A stretch of DNA of 64,000 bases from Gadus chalcogrammus (Eukaryota > Chordata > Actinopteri > Gadiformes > Gadidae). This document shows positions 52,306 to 63,913 of this stretch, piece after piece. The number at the start of each line of letters is the position of its first letter. The stretch's first letter is position 1. A program made the translations under genes and the position numbers. The DNA is taken from assembly GCF_026213295.1 (NCBI RefSeq), contig NC_079415.1:18283910-18347909 (forward strand), in the 5' to 3' direction. The notes below the pieces were generated by a model that ran no database searches, was not told the DNA's origin, and saw only the letters and a list, made by a program, of their open reading frames with translations.

Positions 52306-53527
52306 CACTGGAAAAAGGGTTTTAAGCCGTACTTCATCTGATTATTATTTTGTAATTCAATTCAAATAAAAAAAAATTGTTTTATTTTTAAAATAACTTT
52401 TTTTTATTTCAAAATACTGTGATATATAGATATTTTTAATTAGGAGCTCAATTAAGAAATATCCATTTTGACAAATGTAAAATTTTAAGGTTGTGTATTC
52501 AACTGATTAATAATTTTGTCATTCAATCCAAATAATAATTTGGATTGTTAAATAATGATAATTTTTTTGTTTTCTTCCTAAAACACTGTTATATTTGATT
52601 AGGAGCTCAATTTAGAAATATTTGTTCAGACAAATGTACAATTTCAAGGTTACGTACAAGCCTGCGCATGCGCATTAAATACAAAGACGCTTACGACTAC
52701 TGGACCAAACCGCAGTGTTGCCAACTTAGCGATTTTTGTCGCTATATTTAGCTACTTTTCAGACCCCTTTGGCGACTTTTTTTTCAAAAACAGCGACAAG
52801 CGACAAATCTAGCTTCTTTTTCAGCTGCTATTGGTGACTTTTGGCGACTTTTTGAGGTGAAAGCACTAGCCTTGACCAGAGTGACAATGACTCACTGGTT
52901 CTGTGAGCTAGGACAGTCTGTCTGTGTCTGGAGGGAGGTCTGGAGTAGGTCTAACTCTGCCAATAATATATATTGTATATTGTGTGGCGGCAGTAGCTCA
53001 GGTGGTAACCTGAAGGTTGTTGGTTCGATCCCCGGCTTCACCAAGTAGAGTATCGAGGTGTCTTTGACAAAGCACCTAACCCTGACTGATGTCGTGATGT
53101 GATGTCGACAGAAGCGCCCCAAGGCCAAGTAGCGGCGATAGCCGAGTGGGAAAAAATGATGTATACAAAAATATGTTATGTTTAAAAATGTTCATGTTTA
53201 AATGAGAAACAATTTTTTGATTAAATTGTAATCTTTTTGATTGGATAAAACAAATTATTTCTGATAGATATTTCTTAAATGAGAAACAATTGTTGGAGTG
53301 AATCAATATTTTTTTGTTTAGGATTTAACATACGATTTAAATGTATTAACTTCATTCAAAGAATAGAATTATACTTGGTGCCAAGTTGTATTATTTTGTT
53401 TTTATGAACATAGGAAATATTGTTTGAGGCAAGCTATATATTTGTCATTGGCTCAAGTTATGTATTATAGATGTGAACCATTACCCTTGTTTTTTTTAAT
53501 TGGTTCAACAGAAGGCTTTTTCCAGTG
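52306..53527. mobile_element. Non-autonomous CACTA/EnSpm derivative, 1222 bp
   Basis: The ends are CACTGGAAAAAGGGTTTTA and AAGGCTTTTTCCAGTG with TA on both flanks. About 410 bp at the left match the left end of the large element at 53713, and about 370 bp at the right match the sequence running to 64000. It is an internal-deletion relative of the large element. Between the ends lie a GTTGCCAACTTAGCGATTTT-type repeat and a SINE. Confidence 0.85.
52978..53160 (+). mobile_element. tRNA-derived SINE
   Basis: A box A-like TAGCTCAGGTGG (about 52993) and a perfect box B GGTTCGATCCC (53022-53032) have tRNA spacing. A non-tRNA tail follows (GACTGATGTCGTGATG, then GCGCCCCAAGGCCAAG). The 3' end of the tRNA-like part does not form an acceptor stem, so it is a SINE head rather than a tRNA gene. 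Confidence 0.7.
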
Positions 53528-54119
53528 TACCATACGGTGCATTGTCTGCAAGGAACATCTGTTGATGAATTGATGATGAAAAAATATCTGTGAATAAAAT
53601 TAGCAGTTGGCTCAAATGGACCTTTTATGTCAGTGTGCACCGATTCAATAGTGAATTTTTATTCTTTTTATCTATTAGGATCCCCATTAGCAACACACCG
53701 GAGTGAGAGCTACACTGGAAAAAGGGTTTTATGCCGCACTTCATCTGATTATTATTTTGTAATTCAATTCAAATAAACATTTTTTGTTTTATTTTTAAAA
53801 TAACTTTTTTTTATTTCAAAATACTGTGAAATATAGATATTTTTAGTTAGGAGTTCAATTAAGAAATATCTATTTTGACAAATGTAAAATGTCAAGGTTA
53901 CGTACAAGCCTGCGCATGCGCATTAAATACAAAGACGCTTACGACTAGTGGACCAAACCGGATTTCAGCCATCAAGATTGCTTGAGGGAATCAAGTTCCA
54001 CAACAATAATGCTGCTGTGTTTGGTAATCTGTTAATTGTATACAATTTATTGTCTCTATACTGACTTTCTCTTGTAGATAAGTGTACCACGTGAGGTCGG
54101 TGTTAATAGGCCTAAATGT

Positions 54120-54717
54120 CTAACCTGTTCCAAAAATTTCGAATTTCGAATATTGGTCCTGCCTGCTTCACAATGGCTGGCTATGTGCATACAAAAACAC
54201 CCCTAAACGTTCGTTTTCAGAAATGTGAATTTCATCGAGTGCTTAGTGGTGTTCGTTGATGTTCCTTATCAAGTATCGCATTTACTGACGTCATTTGCGT
54301 CAGTAAATGCGCCAGGTATTTGTGTGACGTGATGCGCCGACATCATCTAAACAAACCGGGCTGGAGGGGTTGTATTGATGTGGAATGTTACATTTCCTTG
54401 TTCAAGTTTTTTTTAAATTAATTTTGAATGTGAAATATTCTATGTTAAATCCCAAATAAATTGTTGACATTTCTAAACACAAGCCGGAGACTCCATCATT
54501 AAATGTATTCGTTTTTGCGGTTATTCAGCTTCTTCTTCTCCCCTGGAAAAATACAACCGCATTGCATTGTGGTATACGGGAGTAACATGTAGGGAACATC
54601 GTATGAACCCTATTTTAAGTCCACTGTGGACCACTGAGAATTCGAAACCCCTACAAAATGGCGTGCACCCTATGTAGTGCACTACATCCATGATAGGGAA
54701 CGATTTCGAACACAGCT
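54120..54717. mobile_element. Partial foldback element related to 22593-24336
   Basis: The right end GAACGATTTCGAACACAGCT and the segment with CCAAATAAATTGTTGACATT match the element at 22.6 kb in inverse orientation. The left boundary is unclear. Confidence 0.6.
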
Positions 54718-55430
54718 CGTGTCAACAGTAGGGCTAGAACGGAGCGAAAATACTACAATCCGTTTCCGGTTCCGGTTGGCATTTTGTAAATCCCATTGAA
54801 ACGATCGGATTCCGTGGGGGGCAGAAGGGGGCTCAATGTACAAAATACCTGTAATTATCCTGTTACTTTACCGTTGTCTTTAAATGTAGACGTTTTTTGT
54901 GCCTACACAGTAGGCTGAGATGAAAAGTTAGGTTCTTGCCTCACATGGAGACCACGTGTCTAATAGCGGACAATTTACCTACAGTCTGTAATTCCTTCGC
55001 AGCTTGCCACAACAATTATTTAAAAGAAAAATGAACTGTCTTCAATGTGTAATGTAAATCAACTGCCATTACTCAGAAACGTAGTGTCACATTATGGGGT
55101 GAAATTGGTGTGATGGCTTTGATCTGAGCATCTCCAAATGATAACAACAATGATGCACAAAGCTATATATAATGTGAAGTTATTGGACGAATGCGATATT
55201 AAATTTAATTAATATTTTTTTATAAATAAATGTATTTTGCAATTGATTTGAGCATTTTAATTGCTGATGTTTGTTAAGAATATGAGATAATCTTTCTCTC
55301 TTTTTTTCTGTCCCTCTCATTCCCTCACTTCTCTGCAGAATATCGGATCCCTGTCAGGTGGAAGCATCTTTTCAGCCTCAAGCTTGTCATAGCAGCTGTT
55401 ACGGTACAGTAGTTCTAGCTAAACAGATGG

Positions 55431-55727
55431 ATGTGGAAATGCAAGGACTGCAGCTATTCATGTACCAGCAGATCTGAACTACTAAAACATTATAGACTAG
55501 ATCATCAAAACTATGGAAGGCACCGCTCTTATCTCTGCCTGTATGAAAACTGCCCATTTTCATGCAAAACATGGAATGCTCTACTAAAGCATCTTTGTAC
55601 ACTCCACCCTTCTCCGCATTCAAGGGAAGAAATCTCAAATTTTAAGTGCCATGTTTGTGATTATGCTCAACTTGCAACTGAAACTGACTTTTTCAACCAC
55701 ATAGGCCAACATTTGAAAAAGAATTAA
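55431..55727 (+). CDS. Zinc-finger N-terminus of the CACTA transposase
   Basis: ATG at 55431 starts 98 residues with three C2H2 fingers. Finger 1 begins CKDCSYSC (C4, C7, H20, H25), finger 2 has C-x4-C in CLYENCPFSC, and finger 3 begins CHVCDYAQ. A TAA at 55725-55727 ends it. The same frame continues after the stop and gives a fourth finger, so this is one gene with a single nonsense codon. The fingers probably bind DNA. An acceptor-like CTCTGCAG at 55338 suggests an upstream non-coding exon. Confidence 0.8.
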   Translation: MWKCKDCSYSCTSRSELLKHYRLDHQNYGRHRSYLCLYENCPFSCKTWNALLKHLCTLHPSPHSREEISNFKCHVCDYAQLATETDFFNHIGQHLKKN

Positions 55728-55739
55728 TCTGTTCCTTGT

Positions 55740-58100
55740 ATGTACGTGGATTGTTCATATCAAACCAATATATATGGAAGTTTCCACACTCACAAATGGA
55801 GGAAACACAACGTTTGTACAGTAAGAGATATAAAACCTGGAATAGTTCACGGATCGCTCCTTAAAACCTTTGCTTTGGATTCAGTTGACAGTGACATTGA
55901 GTTGAATGAGGATTTACAAATTGAAGAAATAACTTTTGAAGAACCTAGAGATTGTACAAAAGATGTTGAGCTAAAATTAGCCTCAGTTCTACTGAAATTG
56001 GAACATACTTACCTGGTTTCGAGTGCAGCTGTAAATGTACTCCTTGAAGAACTGCAATATCTCATTGGGACTGTGTCTGTTCCAGTCACTCAGAATACGA
56101 TCACTCAGTTTCTAGTGGATCATAACTGTCAGGTAGAGGAATCACTTGTCCAAGAGTTAGCCTCAGAACTCTGTACCTCACATCCTATTCAAGTTGCTAT
56201 CGGGAAAGAAGGCCCATTATCTACTGCGTGGAGGCGCAACAAATATTATAGAAGTAAGTTCTTTGTTGTGGAACCAGTAGAATATATATTGGATCGAAAG
56301 AACAGAAGGTCATTTCAATATATTCCTGTACTAAAAACATTGCAGCAGGTTTTGAATTGTGAGACCATCCTTAGCAAAGCATTTAATTTAAAGGAGAAAC
56401 TTCAACCAGTGTCAAGTGACAAGCAGGTTTACGCATGTCTCTGGGATGGTGCCATATTTAAAAAACACTGTCTTTTCTCAAACGAGTCTGCAGTTTCATT
56501 AATTCTGTATATAGACGATTTCGAGGTTTGCAATCCTCTTGGCACCTCGCGCAAAAAACATAAAATCTGTGCTCTATACTGGATTTTAGGGAATCTGCCA
56601 CCTGGTTCAAACTCTTCATTATCATCAATCTACTTAGCTGCATTGATCAAAAGTGATGATGTAAAACTGTATGGGTATAACGCAGTTCTAGAACCTTTGA
56701 TTAATGATCTAATTATTTTAGAGCAACATGGAATATTTGTGGCCAAGTTAGGAAAATCTGTAAGGGGGACATTGCAATGTGTTGTTGCTGACAACCTCGG
56801 TGCTCATGGTTGTGCTGGTTTTGTGGAGAGTTTTTCTAGTGCGTATGTTTGTAGGTTTTGTACGGCTTCAAAATTAGAAATTCAGACAAAGGATGTAGGG
56901 AGTGGAGCATTCTCTTTAAGGACAGAGGAGGGTCACGCAAAACATCTTAAAACACTTGAGGAGGAATCGTTGGCCAATTGTTTTGGTGTTAAAAGGGGTT
57001 GTATTTTGGCAGAAAAACTTGCTTATTTTGATGTCACTACTGGCTTCCCACCAGACATTGTTCATGATTTATTTGAAGGAATTGTTCCTCATGAAATAGC
57101 TCTTTGTCTCTCTGTGTTCACCTCGAAGAAGTACTTTACTTTGGAATTTTTGAATGACTCCATAAAAACCTTTCCTTTCAAGTGGACGGATAAAGTAAAT
57201 TGCCCCCATCCTGTGCCACCTACCTATAAAAAGAGGAGAACAGTGGGTGGGAATTCTCACGAGAATTGGAGTTTAATCAGGTTTTTGCCACTTCTCTTGG
57301 GACAGAAAGTACCTGCTGACGAACCTGCCTGGAATCTCCTCACTGACTTAAAGGACATTGTTGACCTTGTTGTCACACCCATCCATACTGATGAAACTAT
57401 AGCTTATTTAAATTTCAAAATATCTGAGCATAGAGTACGGTTCCATGAGGTTTTCCCACATTCAAACCTACTTCCAAAGCATCACTTCTTGGAACACTAC
57501 CCGCAGCTAATTTATCAGTTTGGACCTCTTGTTTCACTCTGGACTTTAAGATTCGAAGCGAAGCATAGCTTTTTTAAGAGTGTTGTACGTCACACTAACT
57601 GCTTTAAGAACTTGATGTTGTCCTTGGCAGAGAGACACCAGTTATATTTGGCACACCAGCTCTACTTAATGAACTTTCCTAAGGCTATCCTTGAAGTTAA
57701 AAAGTTCTCAACTGTTAGCATTGATGTCCTGAAAGATGATATCGCACAGGCTGTTAAACACAAGATCCCACACGTGAATGAAGTTTCTTCGGCCGAAAAT
57801 GTCATTTATAATGGATTTAACTACAGACTTGGAATGATCCTTCAACATGGTTCAATTGAAGGAATGCCTGCATTCACTGAAATCATCCAGATGCTAGTTC
57901 TCAAAAAGGAGTTGGTCTTCATTGTTCGGAAGCTAAGTTCTTGGTACATTGAGCACTTCAGAGCCTATCGACTTGAAACATCACCTTCAAAGGAGATTGA
58001 AGTTCTGGATCCATCGCAGCTGACCGATCCTTACCCTCTGGCGGACTACACAGTTGGGGCAATGCGGCTTACTACACTCAAGCGATATATTCGAGTTTAA
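55740..58100 (+). CDS. CACTA/EnSpm (Tnp2-like) transposase core
   Basis: The 786-residue frame continues the zinc-finger part in the same frame after the stop at 55725. It starts in finger 4 (CMYVDCSYQTNIYGSFHTH; its first Cys lies just before this ATG). The core follows the plan of plant Tnp2/TnpD proteins. LYIDDFEVCNPLG near residue 260 and LGNLPP shortly after correspond to the D-G-F-NP-G and NLPP blocks. VVADNLGAHGCAGF near 350 precedes a Cys pair (CRFC). DIVHDLFEG near 440 and HYPQLIYQFGPLVSLW plus FEAKHSFFK toward the C-terminus match the later blocks. D259/D260, D351 and E446 are candidate catalytic residues. The protein should cut and join the element's CACTG ends. Host-gene origin is unlikely, because the frame lies between matched transposon ends. 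Confidence 0.82.
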   Translation: MYVDCSYQTNIYGSFHTHKWRKHNVCTVRDIKPGIVHGSLLKTFALDSVDSDIELNEDLQIEEITFEEPRDCTKDVELKLASVLLKLEHTYLVSSAAVNVLLEELQYLIGTVSVPVTQNTITQFLVDHNCQVEESLVQELASELCTSHPIQVAIGKEGPLSTAWRRNKYYRSKFFVVEPVEYILDRKNRRSFQYIPVLKTLQQVLNCETILSKAFNLKEKLQPVSSDKQVYACLWDGAIFKKHCLFSNESAVSLILYIDDFEVCNPLGTSRKKHKICALYWILGNLPPGSNSSLSSIYLAALIKSDDVKLYGYNAVLEPLINDLIILEQHGIFVAKLGKSVRGTLQCVVADNLGAHGCAGFVESFSSAYVCRFCTASKLEIQTKDVGSGAFSLRTEEGHAKHLKTLEEESLANCFGVKRGCILAEKLAYFDVTTGFPPDIVHDLFEGIVPHEIALCLSVFTSKKYFTLEFLNDSIKTFPFKWTDKVNCPHPVPPTYKKRRTVGGNSHENWSLIRFLPLLLGQKVPADEPAWNLLTDLKDIVDLVVTPIHTDETIAYLNFKISEHRVRFHEVFPHSNLLPKHHFLEHYPQLIYQFGPLVSLWTLRFEAKHSFFKSVVRHTNCFKNLMLSLAERHQLYLAHQLYLMNFPKAILEVKKFSTVSIDVLKDDIAQAVKHKIPHVNEVSSAENVIYNGFNYRLGMILQHGSIEGMPAFTEIIQMLVLKKELVFIVRKLSSWYIEHFRAYRLETSPSKEIEVLDPSQLTDPYPLADYTVGAMRLTTLKRYIRV

Positions 58101-58479
58101 GGTTTGCATTAAACATACAATGTGTAATTTCCTGTCGCTAAGAGGCTCACAGTGAATTGGTTACCTAATGTCCCGTTTTCCTGAGTTGCCTCTACTTCCT
58201 GGGAATCTAGGCGAAAGCTTTTAGAAAGGGGTGAAACCCGGGGAGGAGCAGATAATAATTAGAAGAACTCACTCCACAGCTGTGCCAAAAAGTAAAGGAT
58301 GGGGAAGTAGCTTCATAGCATTGTATTGTTGTCTGTTGTATTGTTTTGTATGCTCCATCGGGATTATATTTGCAGAACCCTCTGCGGCTCGTTCTATCAC
58401 AGAAGCTTCACACTCTGTAGTATTGAAATCCAGCCTGTATGCGTTCCAGTGCATCTGGAAGTTGTTTTATTTTGATTTA
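58101..58479. other. Spacer between the two transposon genes
   Basis: No motif is recognised. It probably holds the 3' end of the transposase transcript and the promoter region of the second gene. Confidence 0.4.
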
Positions 58480-58993
58480 CAGTTTTTTCTTATCGTTTTA
58501 GGCAATTTACCTAAACCATGTTCACATTCCCTAAACACTTCACACAGTGAGCATACCAGTAGACCATGTGAACCAAACTGTGGTTACTTGCCCCTATGCT
58601 AAGATACAAATGCTGGCAATGACGCCTTCTTCCAAATTTCATGGATACCTGCCCCAGTCAATGTTCACTACCGGCAAAACGCTGTGGAACTACAGCATAT
58701 TTTACCAATGTTTAGATACTCTGTTCAAAACAGTGAACTTTCTGTTCAAAACCTAACAGTAATTTAGATCACTGTAGATGGAAAGATGCTGTATTTGGAC
58801 AGACAAATTAAGTTACATGTTTGAATAAGAAAAAATATTTAGTTTATAGTTTATTTATTTTATTTTACAGTAATTTAGATTTTTTTCCCCCCTGTGCACC
58901 ATAGTTCTTGGTGAATTGGCATGGAATTACTTTTTTTACGTAAAAGCAACACTTCATACAATGATCTGTACAAAACACAGAGGATAAGTTTTG
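58480..58993 (+). mobile_element. Mariner-type element, truncated copy 2
   Basis: It starts CAGTTTTTTCTTATCGTTTT after TA and matches copy 1 for about 515 bp, then stops at a small MITE (58994). The right end is missing. Confidence 0.85.
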
Positions 58994-59158
58994 GCGGCGA
59001 CACACCGGGCCGAAAATCGGCGTCTGTGAGACTTGAGGGGTCGTTGACATGAGTCTCTTTGGTGTGTACAGTGAAATCGTCCACGTCAGCGTTCTTTTCA
59101 GCTGATTCAACATGTGCAATCGGCCATTAGAGTCGTTCAGTCCGGTGTGTCGCCGCCT
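58994..59158. mobile_element. 165-bp MITE
   Basis: The ends GGCGGCGACACACCGG and CCGGTGTGTCGCCGCC are perfect inverted repeats with TTT on both flanks. It sits at the truncation point of mariner copy 2. Confidence 0.8.
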
Positions 59159-59735
59159 TTACGTCAAACATTTATAACATTTTAAAACAATTCTGCAGTC
59201 TTTGTGCTGCCATGTCGGAAGTTCATTATTTCCGTGTGCAGTTGAACGGAACTTTGTCTTTTGGTAATGTATTCACTGTGAGCCTCCTAGCAGCAGGAAA
59301 TTACATATTGTACTTTCAAGTCATGTCTGCTTTTTCAGACAATTTGATTCATTCATGAAGGTCAAGATGGATTTCATTTCTTTAACTTTTACGCTGGTTA
59401 ATTTCTTTCACTTGAATTAGCATATGAATTTTCCTTTCATTTCAATTCACTAGAGCTAATGTAGCACATTAAGCTATTATTTGTTCCCACCCTCCCACTG
59501 ATCCCCATCTCTAATATCTTTCCCTGTTCCTCTTACTCAAAGGCCTTGAAGCATGGCTGGCATCACAAGGCTCCTAGTGATATTAGAGGAGGACAGCTCC
59601 ATCAAGTTGGAGCTTTCCAAAGGCATCCCATCCTCCGTCGACGAAGTCATCCAAGAAATTAAGAATGTCAGTGGTCTAACTACTGGAATACGGCTTCAGT
59701 ACAGAGACGCTGATTTTGGCACATGGGTTAACTTA

Positions 59736-60831
59736 CAGTTTTTTCCTATCGTTTTAGGCAATTTACCTAAACCATGTTCACATTCCCTAAACACTTCACA
59801 CAGTGAGCATACCAGTAGACCATGTGAACCAAACTGTGGTTACTTGCCCCTATGCTAAGATACAAATGCTGGCAATGACGCCTTCTTCCAAATTTCATGG
59901 ATACCTGCCCCAGTCAATGTTCACTACCGGCAAAACGCTGTGGAACTACAGCATATTTTACCAATGTTTAGATACTCTGTTCAAAACAGTGAACTTTCTG
60001 TTCAAAACCTAACAGTAATTTAGATCACTGTAGATGGAAAGATGCTGCATTTGGACAGACAAATGAAGTTAAAAAAAATTTAGTTTATAGTTTATTTATT
60101 TTATTTTACAGTAATTTAGATTTTTTTTTTCCCCTGTGCACCATAGTTCTTGGTGAATTGGCATGGAATTACTTTTTTTACGTAAAAGCAACACTACATA
60201 CAATGATCTGTACAAAACACAGAGGATAAGTTTTGCAATGCAAAACACCTGGTGGTCATTTCAGCTAAAGACCTACTCAGCTAAAGACCTACTCAGGTGT
60301 TTTGCATGTAATTTTTGCCTTGTTGAAAATTGTTATTCTCAGTTTCTCATAAAACACTTGGAGTATTTACTGTATTTACAATTACAGTACATTTACCACA
60401 CTCAATTGTGACATCTTTTGTGGGAGGTAAACCGACATATGAACACTGTCAGCAGATACTTGTCTTGGATTGTCATACTGTAATATTACAAACTTTATTA
60501 CTGTAGTCCAAAGAAGTGTTTGTCTGTGTTTTTTCTCTTTTTTTCAATGCAACACTACAGGAAATCTATGCCAAACTGGAGGACACAGCAACATTTTATA
60601 TATGCAATTGGCAATGCTTCAAGATGTTAGTGTTTTTTAGGTCATAGTGTTCTGAGAGGAAACATGTGTTAAGTTATGGCAGCATTGTTTGTGGTGTGGT
60701 TGTTGTAGTGCATTTTGCACCAAAGCTTAACAGATATGCAGAGGTGTGTGTCTCTAAAGCCCACTGTGTTAAGTGATAGGGAAAAGTGACCATAGTATGG
60801 GTACATGACCGAAAACGATCGGAAAAAACTG
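59736..60831 (+). mobile_element. Mariner-type element inside the PB1 exon, copy 3
   Basis: The ends are CAGTTTTTTCCTATCGTTTT and AAAACGATCGGAAAAAACTG, flanked by TA at 59734-59735 and 60832-60833. Removing the element and one TA restores the codons for VNL and TSTSELKD without a frame change. It lacks the transposase exon of copy 1. Confidence 0.9.
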
Positions 60832-62592
60832 TAACTTCAACCTCAGAACTCAAGGATCTTGCCACTTTGAAAGTTATTCATGTAGTACAACCCACTGTGA
60901 CTTTATTCTTGGAGCCAGTTGAGATGTCTGTGGATGAGGCCACTATTCTCAGCCAAGAGGATTCAATTATTTCTGTAAGCTCGGATGACACATTACCTGT
61001 AAGCAGGCCTTCCTCAGGCATCTACAGAAAGGAGCAATGGCCCATGGTGTTTGTCATCCCTACCTTCTCTTATGCAACAGAATCCCAATTTAGTGCTGGA
61101 AATGCAGAGTACCAGAGAAGCCAGGTTAGACTCACTCCCAGCTCTAAAATGCTTGCCAACATTCTGGAAACGCTTGCTGACAAAATGTATTCGTACAAAT
61201 CTTATGTGAACGATGCAGACTTGAGCCAAGTGGCAGAGACACTCACACAGACACACCCATGTCTGAAAGAACCTGGGTTATTCAACCGCAGTTACGGATG
61301 GAAACTGAGACTCAAGACAAAGATGTATAACTATCGAACATACCTGAAATCATTCAGTTCATCCCCTGACGAGTTCACTGTCAATTCCGTTAAAATAAAG
61401 TCCCCGATGGATGCCCAACCGGCAAGAAACATAAAGAAACCTAGGCGAGCTGAGTCTAACCATTACCCCTCGCTACCTCTCAACGAGACGCCAGAGTCCA
61501 TGGAGCAAGAGAGAATTGTCCTCTTGTCTGAGGTAAAGAAAAGGAACAATGTCAAAGCAATAAGACAGAAGATGGCTCAGACGTTCGCCTTTCGGAGGCA
61601 AGAAATTGTAGACAAGAAAACATCTTTGCTCACTATCATTGAGAGATGGCCAGCACTTTTCGACATTCAGGAGGTACAAGAGCATTATTCATCATATGGA
61701 TAAAACATTTAATTGAATATATGTCAATCTAAATCACACTGCTTTGCTTGAAACACATCACCCATACCTTTACCACCTATATTCCCCAGGTGAATGCAGA
61801 GTTCCTGAGAGTGAGTACCATACCACTTGAAGCAAGATTCATGCAGAAGCTTGACGAGAAGTGCAGTGAACTGATACAGATCGTCAGAAAAAAGGGGGGA
61901 GCCATTCGGGAGAAGACAAACCTGCTGCCAACAGTACAAGAGGTATATAGATTATATGTTTTTTACTTTCCTGCTCTCCCAGATGTCCTATCAAGTCCTC
62001 AATAATACAGTAATAGATACATTTTCCAATACATGTTCAATATGCATTATTTATAGTATTGTATTAACAGTAGTTTTCATATACTTGGCTCATTCATGTT
62101 GATAGATATATATATTTTTTTTTACTTTGACAAGTGCATACATGTGACGTACATGAGAATTCTTGGCCATTGTTTCTGGTGTTGACACACTAATTGAATC
62201 ATATTGTAATTATATCAACATATAATGTATATTGTGATATATATTTTGGCCCTAATGTCCTATGCAACATTATGCTTACTGTCTTAATTCAGGATACTGA
62301 CATCGCTACAAAGAGGGAGATTGCACTCAAATGTCTCATTCTTAACATGGGAGAAGCAGTGGAGGACCTCATCAAAGATTTCCTGGTAAGGAGAGATTAC
62401 TGTAGAGGTGTAAAATGCTAGCTATGGCTGTACACTTTATAAGACAAATGATGCATTTTATAGTATAACATGACATGCTCTTATCCAGATTTACAGAGTA
62501 ATGAAGCGAGTTTACAAGTCCAAATCAAATATCTCCCACACGGAGTAACCAATAAGCAGTCCCAGCATTTAACCCTCATCCTACCATTATTT

Positions 62593-62630
62593 TACATACA
62601 TGGACTACTGATGGATAGTCCATGTATGTA
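62593..62630. repeat. Short hairpin in intron
   Basis: TACATACATGGACTA and TAGTCCATGTATGTA form a 15-bp stem. Confidence 0.75.
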
Positions 62631-63309
62631 GAGACCCCAAGAATCAAAAGTAGGGGAAACAACATTCATAGCAAAATGTGACCTTCTTTCTTCTCGCACC
62701 AGAATTATTTATTTTACTTTATTCATCTGAGTAAAAAAATTGTTGGATGGCTATGGAAGAGGTCAAGATAACTGACTTCTTCGTTCCACCTATGGCCAAT
62801 TATGGCCTTACAGGACATCCAAGATATGACTTTACAGGAGATCTTAATTAGCAAGTATATCTTTATTCATGTAAAGATGCATTTCCTTGCCACTTAAATC
62901 AGAGTCCCATATGCTGGTAAATGGGCAAAACTGTAGAGGTAAACCCAGGCTGAATCAATTCCAGATTATTTTATTCTAATTCTAAATTATTTTCCAGGTG
63001 TCGGAGAAGGAAGAAGCTGACATGGTTCTTCAGCAGGAAAGCATTGCAATCTTTGTCATCAGAGATGCACAAGCCTTACCTCAAGACATTGGCATCATAC
63101 TTGAGGGACAACAGGTTCTGAGCGAGTTGCCTTCAGTGGCAAATGCTGTTGCCATTCTCATGGGCCTCCTTTATGCTCTCAATCTGGAATATCCCAAGAC
63201 TTTGAAACTGACATTCGAATATATACAGAAAGTCCTCATGGAGCTGGACCCGAAAGGCATGACCAACAAAGTCAGGAGACTGTATGACCAGCTCTACAAT
63301 AGAGCTTAG

Positions 63310-63600
63310 TGGAATGTGTATATATCTATTTTTTTTTTTGGTAATATACTATTTTGTAATAATATCCATATTATGTTGGAAGGCCAGCTCTAAGTTACAG
63401 TTTAAGTTAAAAATCTGACCTTGAGAATGGATGCGTGGAAATAATGCCTGATGTGAAGGAGGTTAATAAATATTGATATGATGATAATTATTGATGTAGT
63501 CCATATGTTGGGGGGGGGAATTAGATTATATATTAAGTAATGAACCTTTATTAACTAATTTATATTAATTACAATTTTCTTTTAATGAGAAATATTTTTT
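63310..63600. other. 3' region of the second transposon gene
   Basis: AT-rich sequence after the stop. AATAAA occurs near 63465 (GGTTAATAAATATTG) and could serve as the polyadenylation signal. Confidence 0.45.
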
Positions 63601-63629
63601 AATTTTTTTTTTTTTTAATTTTTTTACTT

Positions 63630-63913
63630 TTTGATTTGATAAAACAAATTATTTCTGATAGATATTTCTTAAATGAGAAACAATTGTTTGATTAAATTTT
63701 AATCTTTTGATTGGATAAAACAAATTATTTCTGATAGATATTTCTTAAATGAGAAACAATTGTTTGATTAAATTTTAATCTTTTTGATTGGATAAAACAA
63801 ATTATTTCTGATAGATATTTCTTAAATGAGAAACAATTGTTTGATTAAATTTTAATCTTTTTGATTGGATAAAACAAATTATTTCTGATAGATATTTCTT
63901 AAATGAGAAACAA
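63630..63913. repeat. Sub-terminal tandem repeat, about 77 bp x 3.7
   Basis: Units contain GATAAAACAAATTATTTCTG and GATATTTCTTAAATGAGAAA. The short derivative at 52306 keeps about two units (53160-53295). Such arrays are the usual binding sites for CACTA accessory proteins. Confidence 0.88.

Larger units (their letters stand above)
59553..63309 (+). pseudogene. PB1/SAMD3-like second gene of the CACTA element, interrupted
   Basis: Five coding segments give a 526-residue protein: 59553-59735 and 60834-61673 (one exon split by a mariner element), 61790-61942, 62293-62385 and 62998-63309. All junctions are GT-AG and fall between codons. The N-terminus (RLLVILEEDSSIKLELSKGI, then RLQYRDADFG) is PB1-like, a protein-interaction fold. 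The middle has KMYSYKSYVNDADLSQVAE, GWKLRLKTKMYNYRTYLKSF and KKPRRAESNHYPS, and the C-terminus AILMGLLYALNLEYP. This is the fish protein family usually annotated as SAMD3-like; I see no SAM domain here. Its place between the CACTA ends, next to the transposase, suggests an accessory role such as binding the sub-terminal repeats. The mariner insertion at codon 61 should inactivate this copy. Confidence 0.75.

Noticed and set aside
52978..53160. Functional tRNA gene
   Set aside because: Box A and box B are present but the acceptor stem does not close, and a SINE tail follows.
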